Shown: one piece after another, positions 8,392 to 16,893 of the stretch | Numbering within the stretch: position 1 is the stretch's first letter | How the letters are laid out: each line of letters starts with the position of its first letter | NCBI RefSeq assembly: GCF_050402865.1 | Contig: NZ_BAABMF010000015.1 | Span: forward strand, 1-64,000 | Length of the DNA: 64,000 nucleotides | Direction: 5' to 3' | From: Clostridium_AF sediminicola | GTDB lineage: Bacteria; Bacillota; Clostridia; Clostridiales; Clostridiaceae | Translations under genes and position numbers: made by a program | Notes under the pieces: generated by a model | Databases searched by the model: none | The model's input: only the letters and a program-made list of their open reading frames with translations | What the model was told of the DNA's origin: nothing

Positions 8392-9984
8392 ATGAAAATT
8401 ATTACAGCATTATCATTTTTATTTTTTACAGGATTAGTTGCTTTAATTTCTTGGTGGAAAACAAGAGGTGACGACTTAGGTAGTCAAGATGGATATTTCT
8501 TAGGAGGAAGAAGTCTAACAGGGGTGGTAATAGGTGGTTCGTTGATGTTAACTAATCTTTCGACAGAGCAGTTAATAGGACTAAATGCACAGGGTTATAC
8601 AGATAATATGTGTGTTATGGCCTGGGAAGTTACGACTGCAATCGTTTTAGTAATCGTTGCGCTTGTGTTTTTACCAAAATATTTAAAAGGTGGATTTACT
8701 ACGATACCCGACTTTTTAGAGGAACGATTTGATTCTTCTGTAAAAAGAATAGCTACAATAATATTTTTATTAGGATATATTTTAAATCTTCTACCACCAA
8801 TTCTTTATACAGGTGCTGTGGCTTTAAGTGGGCTGTTTGATGTTCCACAGTTATTTGGTATAAGCTATATGCAAGGAATTTGGTTGATGGTTTGGGCTAT
8901 TGGTACTGTTGGATCTATATATGCAATTTTTGGTGGATTAAAAGCTGTTGCAGTTTCAGATACAATCAATGGCATAGGACTTTTAATAGGAGGATTAATG
9001 GTTCCGTTCTTTGGATTTATGGCATTAGGAGAAGGGAATGTTATGAATGGAATCGGGAAACTTGTGACTGAATACCCAGAAAAATTAAATGCTATTGGGG
9101 CGCCTACTGATCCAGTTCCTATTGGAACTGTATTTACAGGGATGTTGGTAATTAATCTATTCTATTGGGGAACAAATCAATCAATTATTCAGAGAGCTTT
9201 AGGTGCAAAAAACTTAAAAGAAGGACAAAAGGGAGTATTATTAGCTGGAGTGCTAAAAATAATAGGTCCATTATTCTTAATAGTACCAGGGATTATTGCA
9301 TTTGCAATGTATGGACCAGGACTTGAAAGTGGAGAGGTAGCTTACCCAGCATTAGTGAAAGATGTACTTCCAAAACCATTATTAGGTTTTTTCGCAGCAG
9401 TATTATTTGGAGCGATTTTAAGTTCATTTAACTCAGTTTTAAATAGTGCTGTCACGTTGTTTTCATTAAATATATACAGACCAATATTTAAACCAAAAGC
9501 AACAGATCATGAATTGGTTGGTATTGGTAAAAAATTTGGGATTGGATTGGCTATCTTTGCAATGACCTTAGCACCATTTATATATTATGCACCACAAGGA
9601 TTTTTTCAGTATTTCCAGACAATTAATAGTTTCTATATGGCACCAATGTTTACCATTATGTTCGTTGGATTTTTTACAAAAAAAGTACCACCTTTGGCAG
9701 TAAAAGTTGGATTAGCATTTTTCTTTATAGCTTACTCAATATCAACATTCGTATTAAAAGTTGATATGCATTTCTTGTATGTATCGTTTATATTATTTGT
9801 TGTAACAACTATAATAATGTTGATAATTGGAAAAATCAAGCCTATGGACAAAGAATATGTACCGATAGAAGCAAAAGTAGTAGAATTAGTACCTTGGAAA
9901 TATGCAAAAATAGTTGGTTTTTTAGTAATTTTAATAATGTTATCTATGTACATATTATTCTCAAAATGGGGTATAGCAGCATAA
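8392..9984 (+). CDS. Sodium:solute symporter (SSS family), YidK-like sugar transporter
   Basis: The 530-residue protein is an SSS/SLC5 transporter with about 13-14 hydrophobic segments. The N-terminal part closely follows the E. coli YidK pattern: GSQDGYFLGGRSL, LMLTNLSTEQLIGLNAQGY, then IPDFLEERFDSS. The SSS core GTNQSIIQRALGAKNLKEGQ near residue 265 is clear. It imports a solute with Na+, here presumably the sugar or sugar acid used by the cassette. The start at 8392 has GGGGAG at 8377-8382; an upstream in-frame ATG at 8362 has no site and would add a non-family hydrophilic leader. It is separated from the enzymes by a hairpin and may have its own promoter. Confidence 0.9.
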   Translation: MKIITALSFLFFTGLVALISWWKTRGDDLGSQDGYFLGGRSLTGVVIGGSLMLTNLSTEQLIGLNAQGYTDNMCVMAWEVTTAIVLVIVALVFLPKYLKGGFTTIPDFLEERFDSSVKRIATIIFLLGYILNLLPPILYTGAVALSGLFDVPQLFGISYMQGIWLMVWAIGTVGSIYAIFGGLKAVAVSDTINGIGLLIGGLMVPFFGFMALGEGNVMNGIGKLVTEYPEKLNAIGAPTDPVPIGTVFTGMLVINLFYWGTNQSIIQRALGAKNLKEGQKGVLLAGVLKIIGPLFLIVPGIIAFAMYGPGLESGEVAYPALVKDVLPKPLLGFFAAVLFGAILSSFNSVLNSAVTLFSLNIYRPIFKPKATDHELVGIGKKFGIGLAIFAMTLAPFIYYAPQGFFQYFQTINSFYMAPMFTIMFVGFFTKKVPPLAVKVGLAFFFIAYSISTFVLKVDMHFLYVSFILFVVTTIIMLIIGKIKPMDKEYVPIEAKVVELVPWKYAKIVGFLVILIMLSMYILFSKWGIAA

Positions 9985-10182
9985 TGTTTGCTAGTAGATA
10001 AAACGTAAATATAGATAATAATAAATTTAATATGAAGATATAAAGTTTATATAAAGATATGAATACAGGGTGTTGATAAATATAATTTAATTAGACTTAA
10101 AGAATATGTAAAAGAAATATGGAATGTTTAGGACAAAATTAATGAACGGGGGCAAGGCTTTGATTACTAATGAGATAAGCTA

Positions 10183-10842
10183 GCTTAATCTAAAACACCA
10201 ATGATTATGGCTTTAAATGAAAATGATCTTGACTACTTAAGTTTTGAAGAGGCAGCAATGTTGGTGAAGTTTTATATTAATAATTTGCTAAAAAATGTAG
10301 CTCTTCATTTCGATGGAGAAGATAAATTTGAGACTGTTATAAAAGCAATTGAGGTTGGTTTTACATAAGTTAAAGAAAGTAATAAAAATTCTTTTGAAGA
10401 TACTATTGAAAAGACTAAGGAAATTGTGAAAATTGCCCATGAAAATGGGATAGCAGTAGAAGGAACAATAGCTAGAAATCAGTTAACAAACCCTAATGAT
10501 GCGAAATATTTTGTTGATAAAACAGGGGTAGATTCATTGTTAATAAATATTAGTAAAAAACATAAGGATAATGAGTTTTACCTTGACTTAGTAAGACTTG
10601 CTGAAATAGTATATTTAATCAATAATCCTTTAGCTATGGATTGTACTAATTTCTTAACGAGTATGATTAAACGATGTATCCGAATTGGTATTAGCAAGGT
10701 TAAAGTATATACAGATTCAATGTGTAAGAGAGCAATTGTTACTACAGAAATTACAAGAAGAACTTTGAAAAATATACAAAATGAAGATGAAGAAATGATA
10801 AAAGATAAATCATTAAAATATTTAAATGTGTGCACAGGTTAA
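10183..10842 (+). pseudogene. Decayed class II ketose-phosphate aldolase (second copy)
   Basis: The region translates in one frame as SKTPMIMALNENDLDYLSF, LKNVALHFDGEDKFETVIKA and KIAHENGIAVEGTIAR, matching the order of class II aldolase segments. It is broken by in-frame stops at 10186-10188 and 10366-10368. The catalytic parts have also eroded: HLDHG reads HFDGE, the GTSHG loop reads ISKKHK and the HGGSG loop reads DCTNFL. No functional start is visible. From 9985 to 10182 only unrecognisable AT-rich sequence remains, probably the lost N-terminal part. It is not a recent copy of the intact aldolase at 2967, being closer to KbaY/GatY-type sequence. A 138-residue open stretch from 10426 is the tail of this relic, not a gene. 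Confidence 0.85.
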
Positions 10843-10852
10843 TGCAATACTT

Positions 10853-10914
10853 AAAAATTGTATAAAAATAATTATTGTATAGCAATTTTTATAAAGTTGT
10901 TATACAATTTTTTT
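10853..10914 (+). terminator. Rho-independent terminator after the sugar cassette
   Basis: AAAAATTGTATAA (10853-10865) pairs with 10900-10912, followed by a T run. It closes the cassette region ahead of the aminopeptidase. Confidence 0.75.
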
Positions 10915-11016
10915 ATAGGGAAATTTGTTGGAAAAATTTATATTCATTTATATATGAAGAAAATATTACAATTTATAGTAATTGAATACTATTTATAAGC
11001 CGCTGGAGGGGATTAT

Positions 11017-12795
11017 ATGAATGTCAAAGATAGAATAAAAGCCTTAAGAGAGCAGATGAAAGAAAAAGGTATAAGTGCATATATTATACCTAGTTTTGAT
11101 GCACATCAAAGTGAGTATGTTGCAGACCACTGGAAATCTAGAGCATGGATATCTGGATTTACAGGCTCAGCAGGGACAGTTATTGTAACAATGAAAGAGA
11201 GTGGACTTTGGACTGATGGTAGATATTTTATTCAAGCAGAACAACAACTTCAAGGGTCTGGAATAAAACTGTTTAAGTTAGATCATTCAAAAGGAACATC
11301 ATATTTAAAATGGTTAGAAGATTCGCTTTCAGAAGGAAGTTGTGTAGGTTTTGATAGTAAGATATTTCCTCAATCAATAATAAATGATTTGGAAAAGAAA
11401 TTATGTAAAAAAGAAATTACTTTGAATGGGAAGTATGATTTAATAGATGTTATTTGGAAAGATAGACCTGAGATTCCTAGTACACCAATATTTATTCACA
11501 AGACAAAATATGCAGGGAAATCTACTAAGGAGAAGTTAGTTATTGTAAGAGAAGAAATGAAAAAAAGAGGAGCGGATTATTATTTATTAGGTAGTCTTGA
11601 TGACATTGCTTGGCTTTATAATATTCGAGGAAATGATGTACCTAATAACCCAGTTGTTATCTCTTATGCACTTATATCAAAGAAAAATGCGTGGTTCTAT
11701 GTTGATAACTCAAAATTAACTAAAGAAGTAATCGAAACTTTAAAAAATAACGGAGTAGAAATCAAAGAATATAACCAAATAGAAGATCAAATAGCTGGAT
11801 TACATGAAGGAAGTAAAATATTCTTTGATCCAGATAAAACAAATAACTGGTTATATAATGCTATTCCAAAAGGTTGTGGGAAAATTAAAGAGAGCAATAT
11901 AACAACTGATCTAAAGGCAATTAAAAACGAAAAAGAAATTGAAAATTTCATTAATTGTCAAATAAAAGATGGAGTTGCTATGGTTAAATTCCTATATTGG
12001 TTAAAGAAAAATATTGGGATGGAAGATATAACTGAAATTTCAGCTGAAGTTAAGTTAGAAGACTTTAGACGAGAAGCAGAGCATTTTATTGAACCTAGTT
12101 TTGATACAATTGCAGGATATAAAGATCATGCTGCTATGATGCATTATAAAGCAACTAAGGAAAGTGATTACATTTTGAAGAAAGAGAAAATGTTTTTAGT
12201 AGACTCAGGTGGGCAATATTTAGATGGAACTACTGATATTACTAGAACTTTTGTTTTAGGAGAAATTAGCGAAGAAGAAAAACATGATTTTACTTTAGTA
12301 TTGAAGGGGAATATTGCTCTTAGTAAAGTTAAGTTTTTATATGGTGCAACAGGTTCAAACTTAGATATAATTGCGAGACAACCTCTGTGGGAGGAGGGAA
12401 TTGATTATAAATGTGGTACAGGGCATGGAGTAGGATTTTTATTAAATGTTCATGAAGGTCCACAATATTTTAGTAGAAATCCAAGTAATGTAAAGCTGGA
12501 AAAGGGTATGTTAATAACTAATGAGCCGGGGATATATAAAGAAGGAAAGCATGGTATTAGAACAGAAAACATATTGTTAGTAGTAGAAGATGAAAAAACA
12601 GACTTTGGACAGTTTATGAAGTTTGAGACTATTTCTTATTGCCCAATTGACTTAGACGGAATAAAAGTAAGTATGCTTACTGAAAAGGAAAAGAAATGGC
12701 TTAATGATTATCATAAAAAGGTTTATAAAGTATTATCACCATATTTGGGTCAATTAGAGAAAGACTGGTTAAAGAGAGAGACTAGAGATATTTAA
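11017..12795 (+). CDS. Xaa-Pro aminopeptidase (M24B, three-domain form)
   Basis: The 592-residue protein has two creatinase-type N-terminal domains (about 1-130 and 155-305) and an M24 pita-bread metallopeptidase domain from about 310, followed by a short C-terminal extension. Dinuclear metal ligands are in DSGGQYLDGTTDITRTF (two Asp), GHGVGFLLNVHEGP (His), NEPGIYKEGKHGIRTEN (Glu) and the final Glu near that. It removes N-terminal residues ahead of proline in the cytoplasm. The length matches the large eukaryote-like aminopeptidase P1 form common in Firmicutes. TGGAGGGG precedes the ATG. Confidence 0.92.
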   Translation: MNVKDRIKALREQMKEKGISAYIIPSFDAHQSEYVADHWKSRAWISGFTGSAGTVIVTMKESGLWTDGRYFIQAEQQLQGSGIKLFKLDHSKGTSYLKWLEDSLSEGSCVGFDSKIFPQSIINDLEKKLCKKEITLNGKYDLIDVIWKDRPEIPSTPIFIHKTKYAGKSTKEKLVIVREEMKKRGADYYLLGSLDDIAWLYNIRGNDVPNNPVVISYALISKKNAWFYVDNSKLTKEVIETLKNNGVEIKEYNQIEDQIAGLHEGSKIFFDPDKTNNWLYNAIPKGCGKIKESNITTDLKAIKNEKEIENFINCQIKDGVAMVKFLYWLKKNIGMEDITEISAEVKLEDFRREAEHFIEPSFDTIAGYKDHAAMMHYKATKESDYILKKEKMFLVDSGGQYLDGTTDITRTFVLGEISEEEKHDFTLVLKGNIALSKVKFLYGATGSNLDIIARQPLWEEGIDYKCGTGHGVGFLLNVHEGPQYFSRNPSNVKLEKGMLITNEPGIYKEGKHGIRTENILLVVEDEKTDFGQFMKFETISYCPIDLDGIKVSMLTEKEKKWLNDYHKKVYKVLSPYLGQLEKDWLKRETRDI

Positions 12796-12869
12796 AATGC
12801 CTATGTTTATAGAAGAGATATTTGAATAAGATTATATATAAGAGTTATTTGATTATGAGGCGAAAATAT

Positions 12870-14291
12870 ATGAAAAAAATAAAATTTATTCTTGTAACAG
12901 AAGCTTTGATAATGTTTTTATTTTTAGGTTGTATTATATGCGGCTGTGAAAATAAAGAAAAAAGTATCTCTATAAATACAAAAGAAAAGAACGAATCAGA
13001 TATAGGATTAAAATTAGATGAGTATATGAAAGCATATAATGAAAACTGCAGCTATAAGTATAGTGGTACTATTTTAGTGGCTAAGGGTGATGAAATATTA
13101 CTAAATAAAGGATATGGAATGGCAAATTACAAAGAAAACGTTCCTAATAATTCTAACAGTGTATTTGCAATAGGTTCTATTACAAAATCATTTACAGCAG
13201 TTGGGATTATGCAGCTTCAAGAAAAAGGGCTATTAAATGTGGATGATCCTATTTCAAAATATATAGAGGGTCATAAAAGAGGAGATGACATTACAATTCA
13301 TCATCTTTTAACTCATACGTCAGGAATAAAAAGAGAGGGAATGTTTTTAGGACGTGAAGAAGTTCCATTAGATAGAAATATAGATTATATAAATAAAAAT
13401 TCTTTGCTATTTGAGCCAGGAGAAGATTATTCTTACAGTAATGCAGGATATAACATCTTAGCAGCAATAATAGAGAAAGTTTCAGGTAAATCTTATAATG
13501 ACTATATTAGAGATAATATTTTGATTCCTCTTGAAATGAATACTTCTAGATGTGGAATTGATGATTCATACGTAGATAATCAATCTATTGGATATGAAAT
13601 ATTAACTAATGACCCTAAGATATTATCAATATATAATTTTTCCTGTATTACAGGAGGTGGAAATATATATTCTACAGTAGAAGATTTGTATAAATATGAT
13701 AGAGCACTATATCCTGAAAAATTATTAAATAAAGAATCTTTAGAAAAAATATTTACACCGCACTGGGGAGATTGTAGTTATGGATACGGATATGGATGGG
13801 AAATAACAGAAAGGTTTCGTCATAGGAAAATTAATCATGGAGGATGTATAGGTGGAGGCGGCTATAATTCAATGATTATCAGATATCCTGACGATGATTA
13901 TGTATTAATATTTTTAACAAACAATTCAGATCATACAGCTCTTTATGCAGTTTTTGATTCTATGGAAGCAATAATTTTTGAAGAAGATTATATTATGCCT
14001 GAAAAAATAAAAACTGTAGATGTAAATTCAGAGATATTAAAGGAATATGCTGGTGAGTATGAATTTGGGGAAGGGTTCATTGTTACAGTAACTTTTAATA
14101 ATGGAAAACTTTATTCAGATGCCGATGATGGAAATATTTATGAGCTTTTTCCAATAACCGAAAAGGATTTTTATTATGAAAACCATGAGTGTACTCGTGA
14201 TGAATTTATAATGGATAAAAATAATAATGTTGTTGGATTAAAGATTTCCAACAATACGAGAGTTTTTGAAGGGAAAAAGATAAAAGAGTAA
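12870..14291 (+). CDS. Serine beta-lactamase-fold hydrolase lipoprotein (class C/DD-peptidase family)
   Basis: The 473-residue protein begins with a hydrophobic signal ending in a probable lipobox (FLGCIICGCEN). The penicillin-binding motifs are present: SITK (Ser-x-x-Lys) near residue 108, YSN near 195 and NHGG near 320. A C-terminal DUF3471-like beta domain follows. Related proteins act as D-aminopeptidases, esterases or peptidoglycan-modifying enzymes; real beta-lactamase activity cannot be asserted. The start at 12870 is preferred because TGAGGCG lies 9 bases upstream and the signal peptide then starts cleanly with MKKIKF; earlier TTG starts would add 16 charged residues before it. Confidence 0.87.
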   Translation: MKKIKFILVTEALIMFLFLGCIICGCENKEKSISINTKEKNESDIGLKLDEYMKAYNENCSYKYSGTILVAKGDEILLNKGYGMANYKENVPNNSNSVFAIGSITKSFTAVGIMQLQEKGLLNVDDPISKYIEGHKRGDDITIHHLLTHTSGIKREGMFLGREEVPLDRNIDYINKNSLLFEPGEDYSYSNAGYNILAAIIEKVSGKSYNDYIRDNILIPLEMNTSRCGIDDSYVDNQSIGYEILTNDPKILSIYNFSCITGGGNIYSTVEDLYKYDRALYPEKLLNKESLEKIFTPHWGDCSYGYGYGWEITERFRHRKINHGGCIGGGGYNSMIIRYPDDDYVLIFLTNNSDHTALYAVFDSMEAIIFEEDYIMPEKIKTVDVNSEILKEYAGEYEFGEGFIVTVTFNNGKLYSDADDGNIYELFPITEKDFYYENHECTRDEFIMDKNNNVVGLKISNNTRVFEGKKIKE

Positions 14292-14327
14292 TACAAAATG
14301 AATCTTAAATTATATAAGGAGTAAATT

Positions 14328-14828
14328 ATGGAAAAATATAATGAGATATGGGAAATATATATAGAAAGTTTTCCAGAAAATCAACGTAGAAATTTAGAAA
14401 ATCAAAAAAAGGTACTTAAAAATCCTTTATATAAATTCGAACAAATATGTTTTGAAGGTAAATTAGTTGGTTTTATAGGAATTTGGGATTTGCCTAATTT
14501 TGTTTTTCTTGAGCATTTTGCAGTAAAACGCGAATTTAGAGGACAAGGATATGGGACAAATATACTTAAGAAAATTATTCAAAAGTGTTCAAAAAAAATA
14601 ATCTTAGAAGTCGAGAAGCCAGATACAATTAAAGCAAAAAAGAGGATTGATTTTTATGAGAAGTTCGGATTTAATCTTAATGAATATGATTATTACCAAC
14701 CTGCCTATAATGAAAATACTAAACCAGAAGAATTATATATAATGTCATATCCGTCAAAAATCGATAAGGAAGAATTTACGAAAGTTAGAAAAGATTTATA
14801 TCTTACAGTTTATGGATGTAGCATTTGA
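14328..14828 (+). CDS. GNAT-family N-acetyltransferase
   Basis: The 166-residue protein contains the acetyl-CoA binding signature of GNAT enzymes: LEHFAVKREFRGQGYGTNILKKI (motif A with R-G-Q-G-Y-G) around residues 65-90, then IDFYEKFGF. The acceptor substrate is unknown. It follows the beta-lactamase-fold gene by 36 bases with a TAAGGAG site, so the two may be co-transcribed. It ends near a convergent terminator. Confidence 0.85.
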   Translation: MEKYNEIWEIYIESFPENQRRNLENQKKVLKNPLYKFEQICFEGKLVGFIGIWDLPNFVFLEHFAVKREFRGQGYGTNILKKIIQKCSKKIILEVEKPDTIKAKKRIDFYEKFGFNLNEYDYYQPAYNENTKPEELYIMSYPSKIDKEEFTKVRKDLYLTVYGCSI

Positions 14829-14845
14829 ATAAATAAAGTAAAAGT

Positions 14846-14881
14846 GAAATATAGTAGTAGAGTTAACTACTACCATATTTC
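14846..14881 (-). terminator. Convergent terminator overlapping the end of the haloperoxidase-like gene
   Basis: 15-bp stem (14846-14860 with 14867-14881, one mismatch on plus strand that becomes G-U on the minus transcript), 6-nt loop. Downstream on the minus strand is T-rich. The stem includes the last four codons of the minus-strand gene. It may work in both directions. Confidence 0.7.
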
Positions 14882-15880
14882 GCTAGATTCTTCTTCATTA
14901 TCATCAAGTGGTTTCTCAACAAAATCTTCAATATCAACATCATTACATCCTTCAATGAAATCTTTGATAGCTTCTTGGATAGGTTTCTTAAAAACTTTTT
15001 CATTACAATTATCATAGCTTTCATGGGACCCATTCCAATTATTGCAACAGTTTCCTTTGTCACATGGAATTACTTGTCTATATGGAGGTGGTGGAAGTTT
15101 AGCATGATAATTTTCTGTTATTGGGTAATCTATATGAGCTAGATCAGCATCATATTGTTTTTCTAATTCATTAACAACAATTTTACCAATTTGACGACCA
15201 AGCTTTAAGCCTTCGGTATTATCAATTGGGAAATGAACTCCTGCATATAAACGAGAAACTGCACATTCTTCAGCTAATTCTTTAAGCCTTTCTTTTTCTG
15301 ATTGGAAGAAATAACTTAAAACTATTTGAGCACAACCGGCTATTGTAGCATGGCCAGATGGATAACTAGGATGGTTAGGTGTAGGTAAATAACTGACCAA
15401 TTCCTGATCTAGTTGGTTTGGTCGTGCAATGTTCCAGGCGAATTTGAAATGCCATGCTATTACAAAAGCATCATTTAATGCTCCTTGAGTTGCTGCTAAG
15501 ATACGAGCAGCTTTAGGTGCAGTTATTTTGTATGTGTCAATTAAAATATCAATAATAGGTGTCCATTGTTTTGTTGCTGGGCCTGTTCCCCAGTATTTTG
15601 CAATGCGCTTTTGTCTTGGAGTTAAGCACTTAAGTGTTTTTTTCACTTCATTGAGTTGTTTACCTTCGAAGTCAATAGACGAATCTGGTTGGCGTATTTT
15701 AAATGCAAGTATATTACCATAATTATCTGTAAAAGCTCCATGCTCATCTTTTTTTAAAAAATAGGTAGGCCATGAGCTAGCTTTAGGATCTTCAGCTGGT
15801 GGAACTCTATTTTCATTTGTATAAGAAAGCTGATACCAATAGCGAGGTACATTAATATTTTTAAATTTACAATTATTCAT
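14870..15880 (-). CDS. Vanadium-dependent haloperoxidase/PAP2-type phosphatase family protein
   Basis: The 336-residue protein has all three active-site motifs of the vanadium haloperoxidase/acid phosphatase superfamily in order: K-x6-R-P (KFAWNIARP), PSGH (YPSGHATIAGC) and SR-x5-H-x3-D (SRLYAGVHFPID). Such proteins bind vanadate for halide oxidation or hydrolyse phosphate esters; the sequence does not decide. No signal peptide or transmembrane segment is seen, unlike lipid PAP2 enzymes. The C-terminus is acidic and rich in E/D/S. ATG at 15880 is chosen because AGAAGGA is 6 bases upstream of it; another ATG two codons earlier abuts that site. Confidence 0.9.
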   Translation of the reverse strand: MNNCKFKNINVPRYWYQLSYTNENRVPPAEDPKASSWPTYFLKKDEHGAFTDNYGNILAFKIRQPDSSIDFEGKQLNEVKKTLKCLTPRQKRIAKYWGTGPATKQWTPIIDILIDTYKITAPKAARILAATQGALNDAFVIAWHFKFAWNIARPNQLDQELVSYLPTPNHPSYPSGHATIAGCAQIVLSYFFQSEKERLKELAEECAVSRLYAGVHFPIDNTEGLKLGRQIGKIVVNELEKQYDADLAHIDYPITENYHAKLPPPPYRQVIPCDKGNCCNNWNGSHESYDNCNEKVFKKPIQEAIKDFIEGCNDVDIEDFVEKPLDDNEEESSEIW

Positions 15881-15986
15881 ATACATTCCTTCTAAAATTA
15901 TTTTATACTTATAAATATGCTATTCTTACATTTTAAGTTCAGTTACAATTATTTGTAATATTTAGGTCAATTTCATATAAAAGATA

Positions 15987-15995
15987 TGTTATAAT
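15987..15995 (+). promoter_or_regulatory. Extended -10 promoter for the YwaF-like gene
   Basis: TGTTATAAT matches the extended -10 consensus TGnTATAAT. The -35 region is weak, and a start of transcription near 16003 would leave a leader of about 65 bases. Confidence 0.5.
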
Positions 15996-16067
15996 AAAAA
16001 ATTGATGTTATGTTTTCGGATTTTAACAAAGTTTACATAAGATAAAATTTTTTACAGGAGGATTATT

Positions 16068-16826
16068 ATGAATTATTTTTTTGATGAGTTATGGAATTAT
16101 GATACTCATGTTAATGATTTCGAATTATTTGGAATTATACATATTTCAATTTTGTTATTTGTAGCAGCAATCATATTATTTATATACTTGAAAAGGGATA
16201 AAATAAAAAAATTACCACTAAGATCAATAGAAATAATTTTAGGTCTTATTATGATTACACCTCGAGTATTACTGTATTTTTGGTATGGGACATATGAATC
16301 AAGTTTACAAGAAATATTGCCATTGTATTTATGTAGAATTACTATTATGTGCACAGCATTTACACTGTTTACTGGAAAAAACAATGTTAGATTTGTCACA
16401 TATTTTTGGGGAATGTTTGGATCCATACTAGCATTAATTTTTGTAGATACTAGTGGATATGGTTTTCCACATATTATGTTTATATCATTTTTTGTAGGAC
16501 ATGGGTTATTAGCTATATCTGTTTTTTATATGATTTTTATTAGAGAGTATTTGCCAAGTTATGATGATTTCAAAAAAGCTAAATTATGGACTATAATTTA
16601 TATTCTTGTAGCATGTGTTGTGAATAGATTAGTAGGTGGTAACTATAATTATTTAGAACGAAATCCATCAGTATTAAACATGCCAGTAGAATTTGTTAAT
16701 AGTATTTTTTATAAGCTTATGATTTTAGGATCATTTCTCCTAATACAATGCATACTATATTTGCCAGTGCATCTAATAAGAAAGAGAGAGGCTGATTCTG
16801 AAAATAATGATATATGTGCGTTATAA
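16068..16826 (+). CDS. YwaF/TIGR02206-type integral membrane protein
   Basis: The 252-residue protein has about seven membrane segments (for example HISILLFVAAIILFIYL near residue 28 and IMFISFFVGHGLLAISVFY near 145). It matches the pattern of the YwaF/TIGR02206 group (TMEM164-like): an N-terminal FELFGIIHIS, then LPLYLCRITI and VGGNYNYLERNPS. The function of that group is not established. CAGGAGG precedes the ATG. A terminator is not obvious after it and the AlaX-like gene begins 68 bases later. Confidence 0.75.
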   Translation: MNYFFDELWNYDTHVNDFELFGIIHISILLFVAAIILFIYLKRDKIKKLPLRSIEIILGLIMITPRVLLYFWYGTYESSLQEILPLYLCRITIMCTAFTLFTGKNNVRFVTYFWGMFGSILALIFVDTSGYGFPHIMFISFFVGHGLLAISVFYMIFIREYLPSYDDFKKAKLWTIIYILVACVVNRLVGGNYNYLERNPSVLNMPVEFVNSIFYKLMILGSFLLIQCILYLPVHLIRKREADSENNDICAL

Positions 16827-16893
16827 TTTAGTATGTTATGGGTAAAGTGATTTTTATGCTAAAATATAGTAAAGCAAGAAGGGAGTTGATTTT

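Noticed and set aside
10426..10842. 138-residue protein as a functional gene
   Set aside because: It is the tail of a stop-containing aldolase relic lacking catalytic residues.
12822..12869. Longer N-terminus of the beta-lactamase-fold protein
   Set aside because: It would place 16 charged residues before the signal peptide and has no RBS; ATG 12870 fits better.
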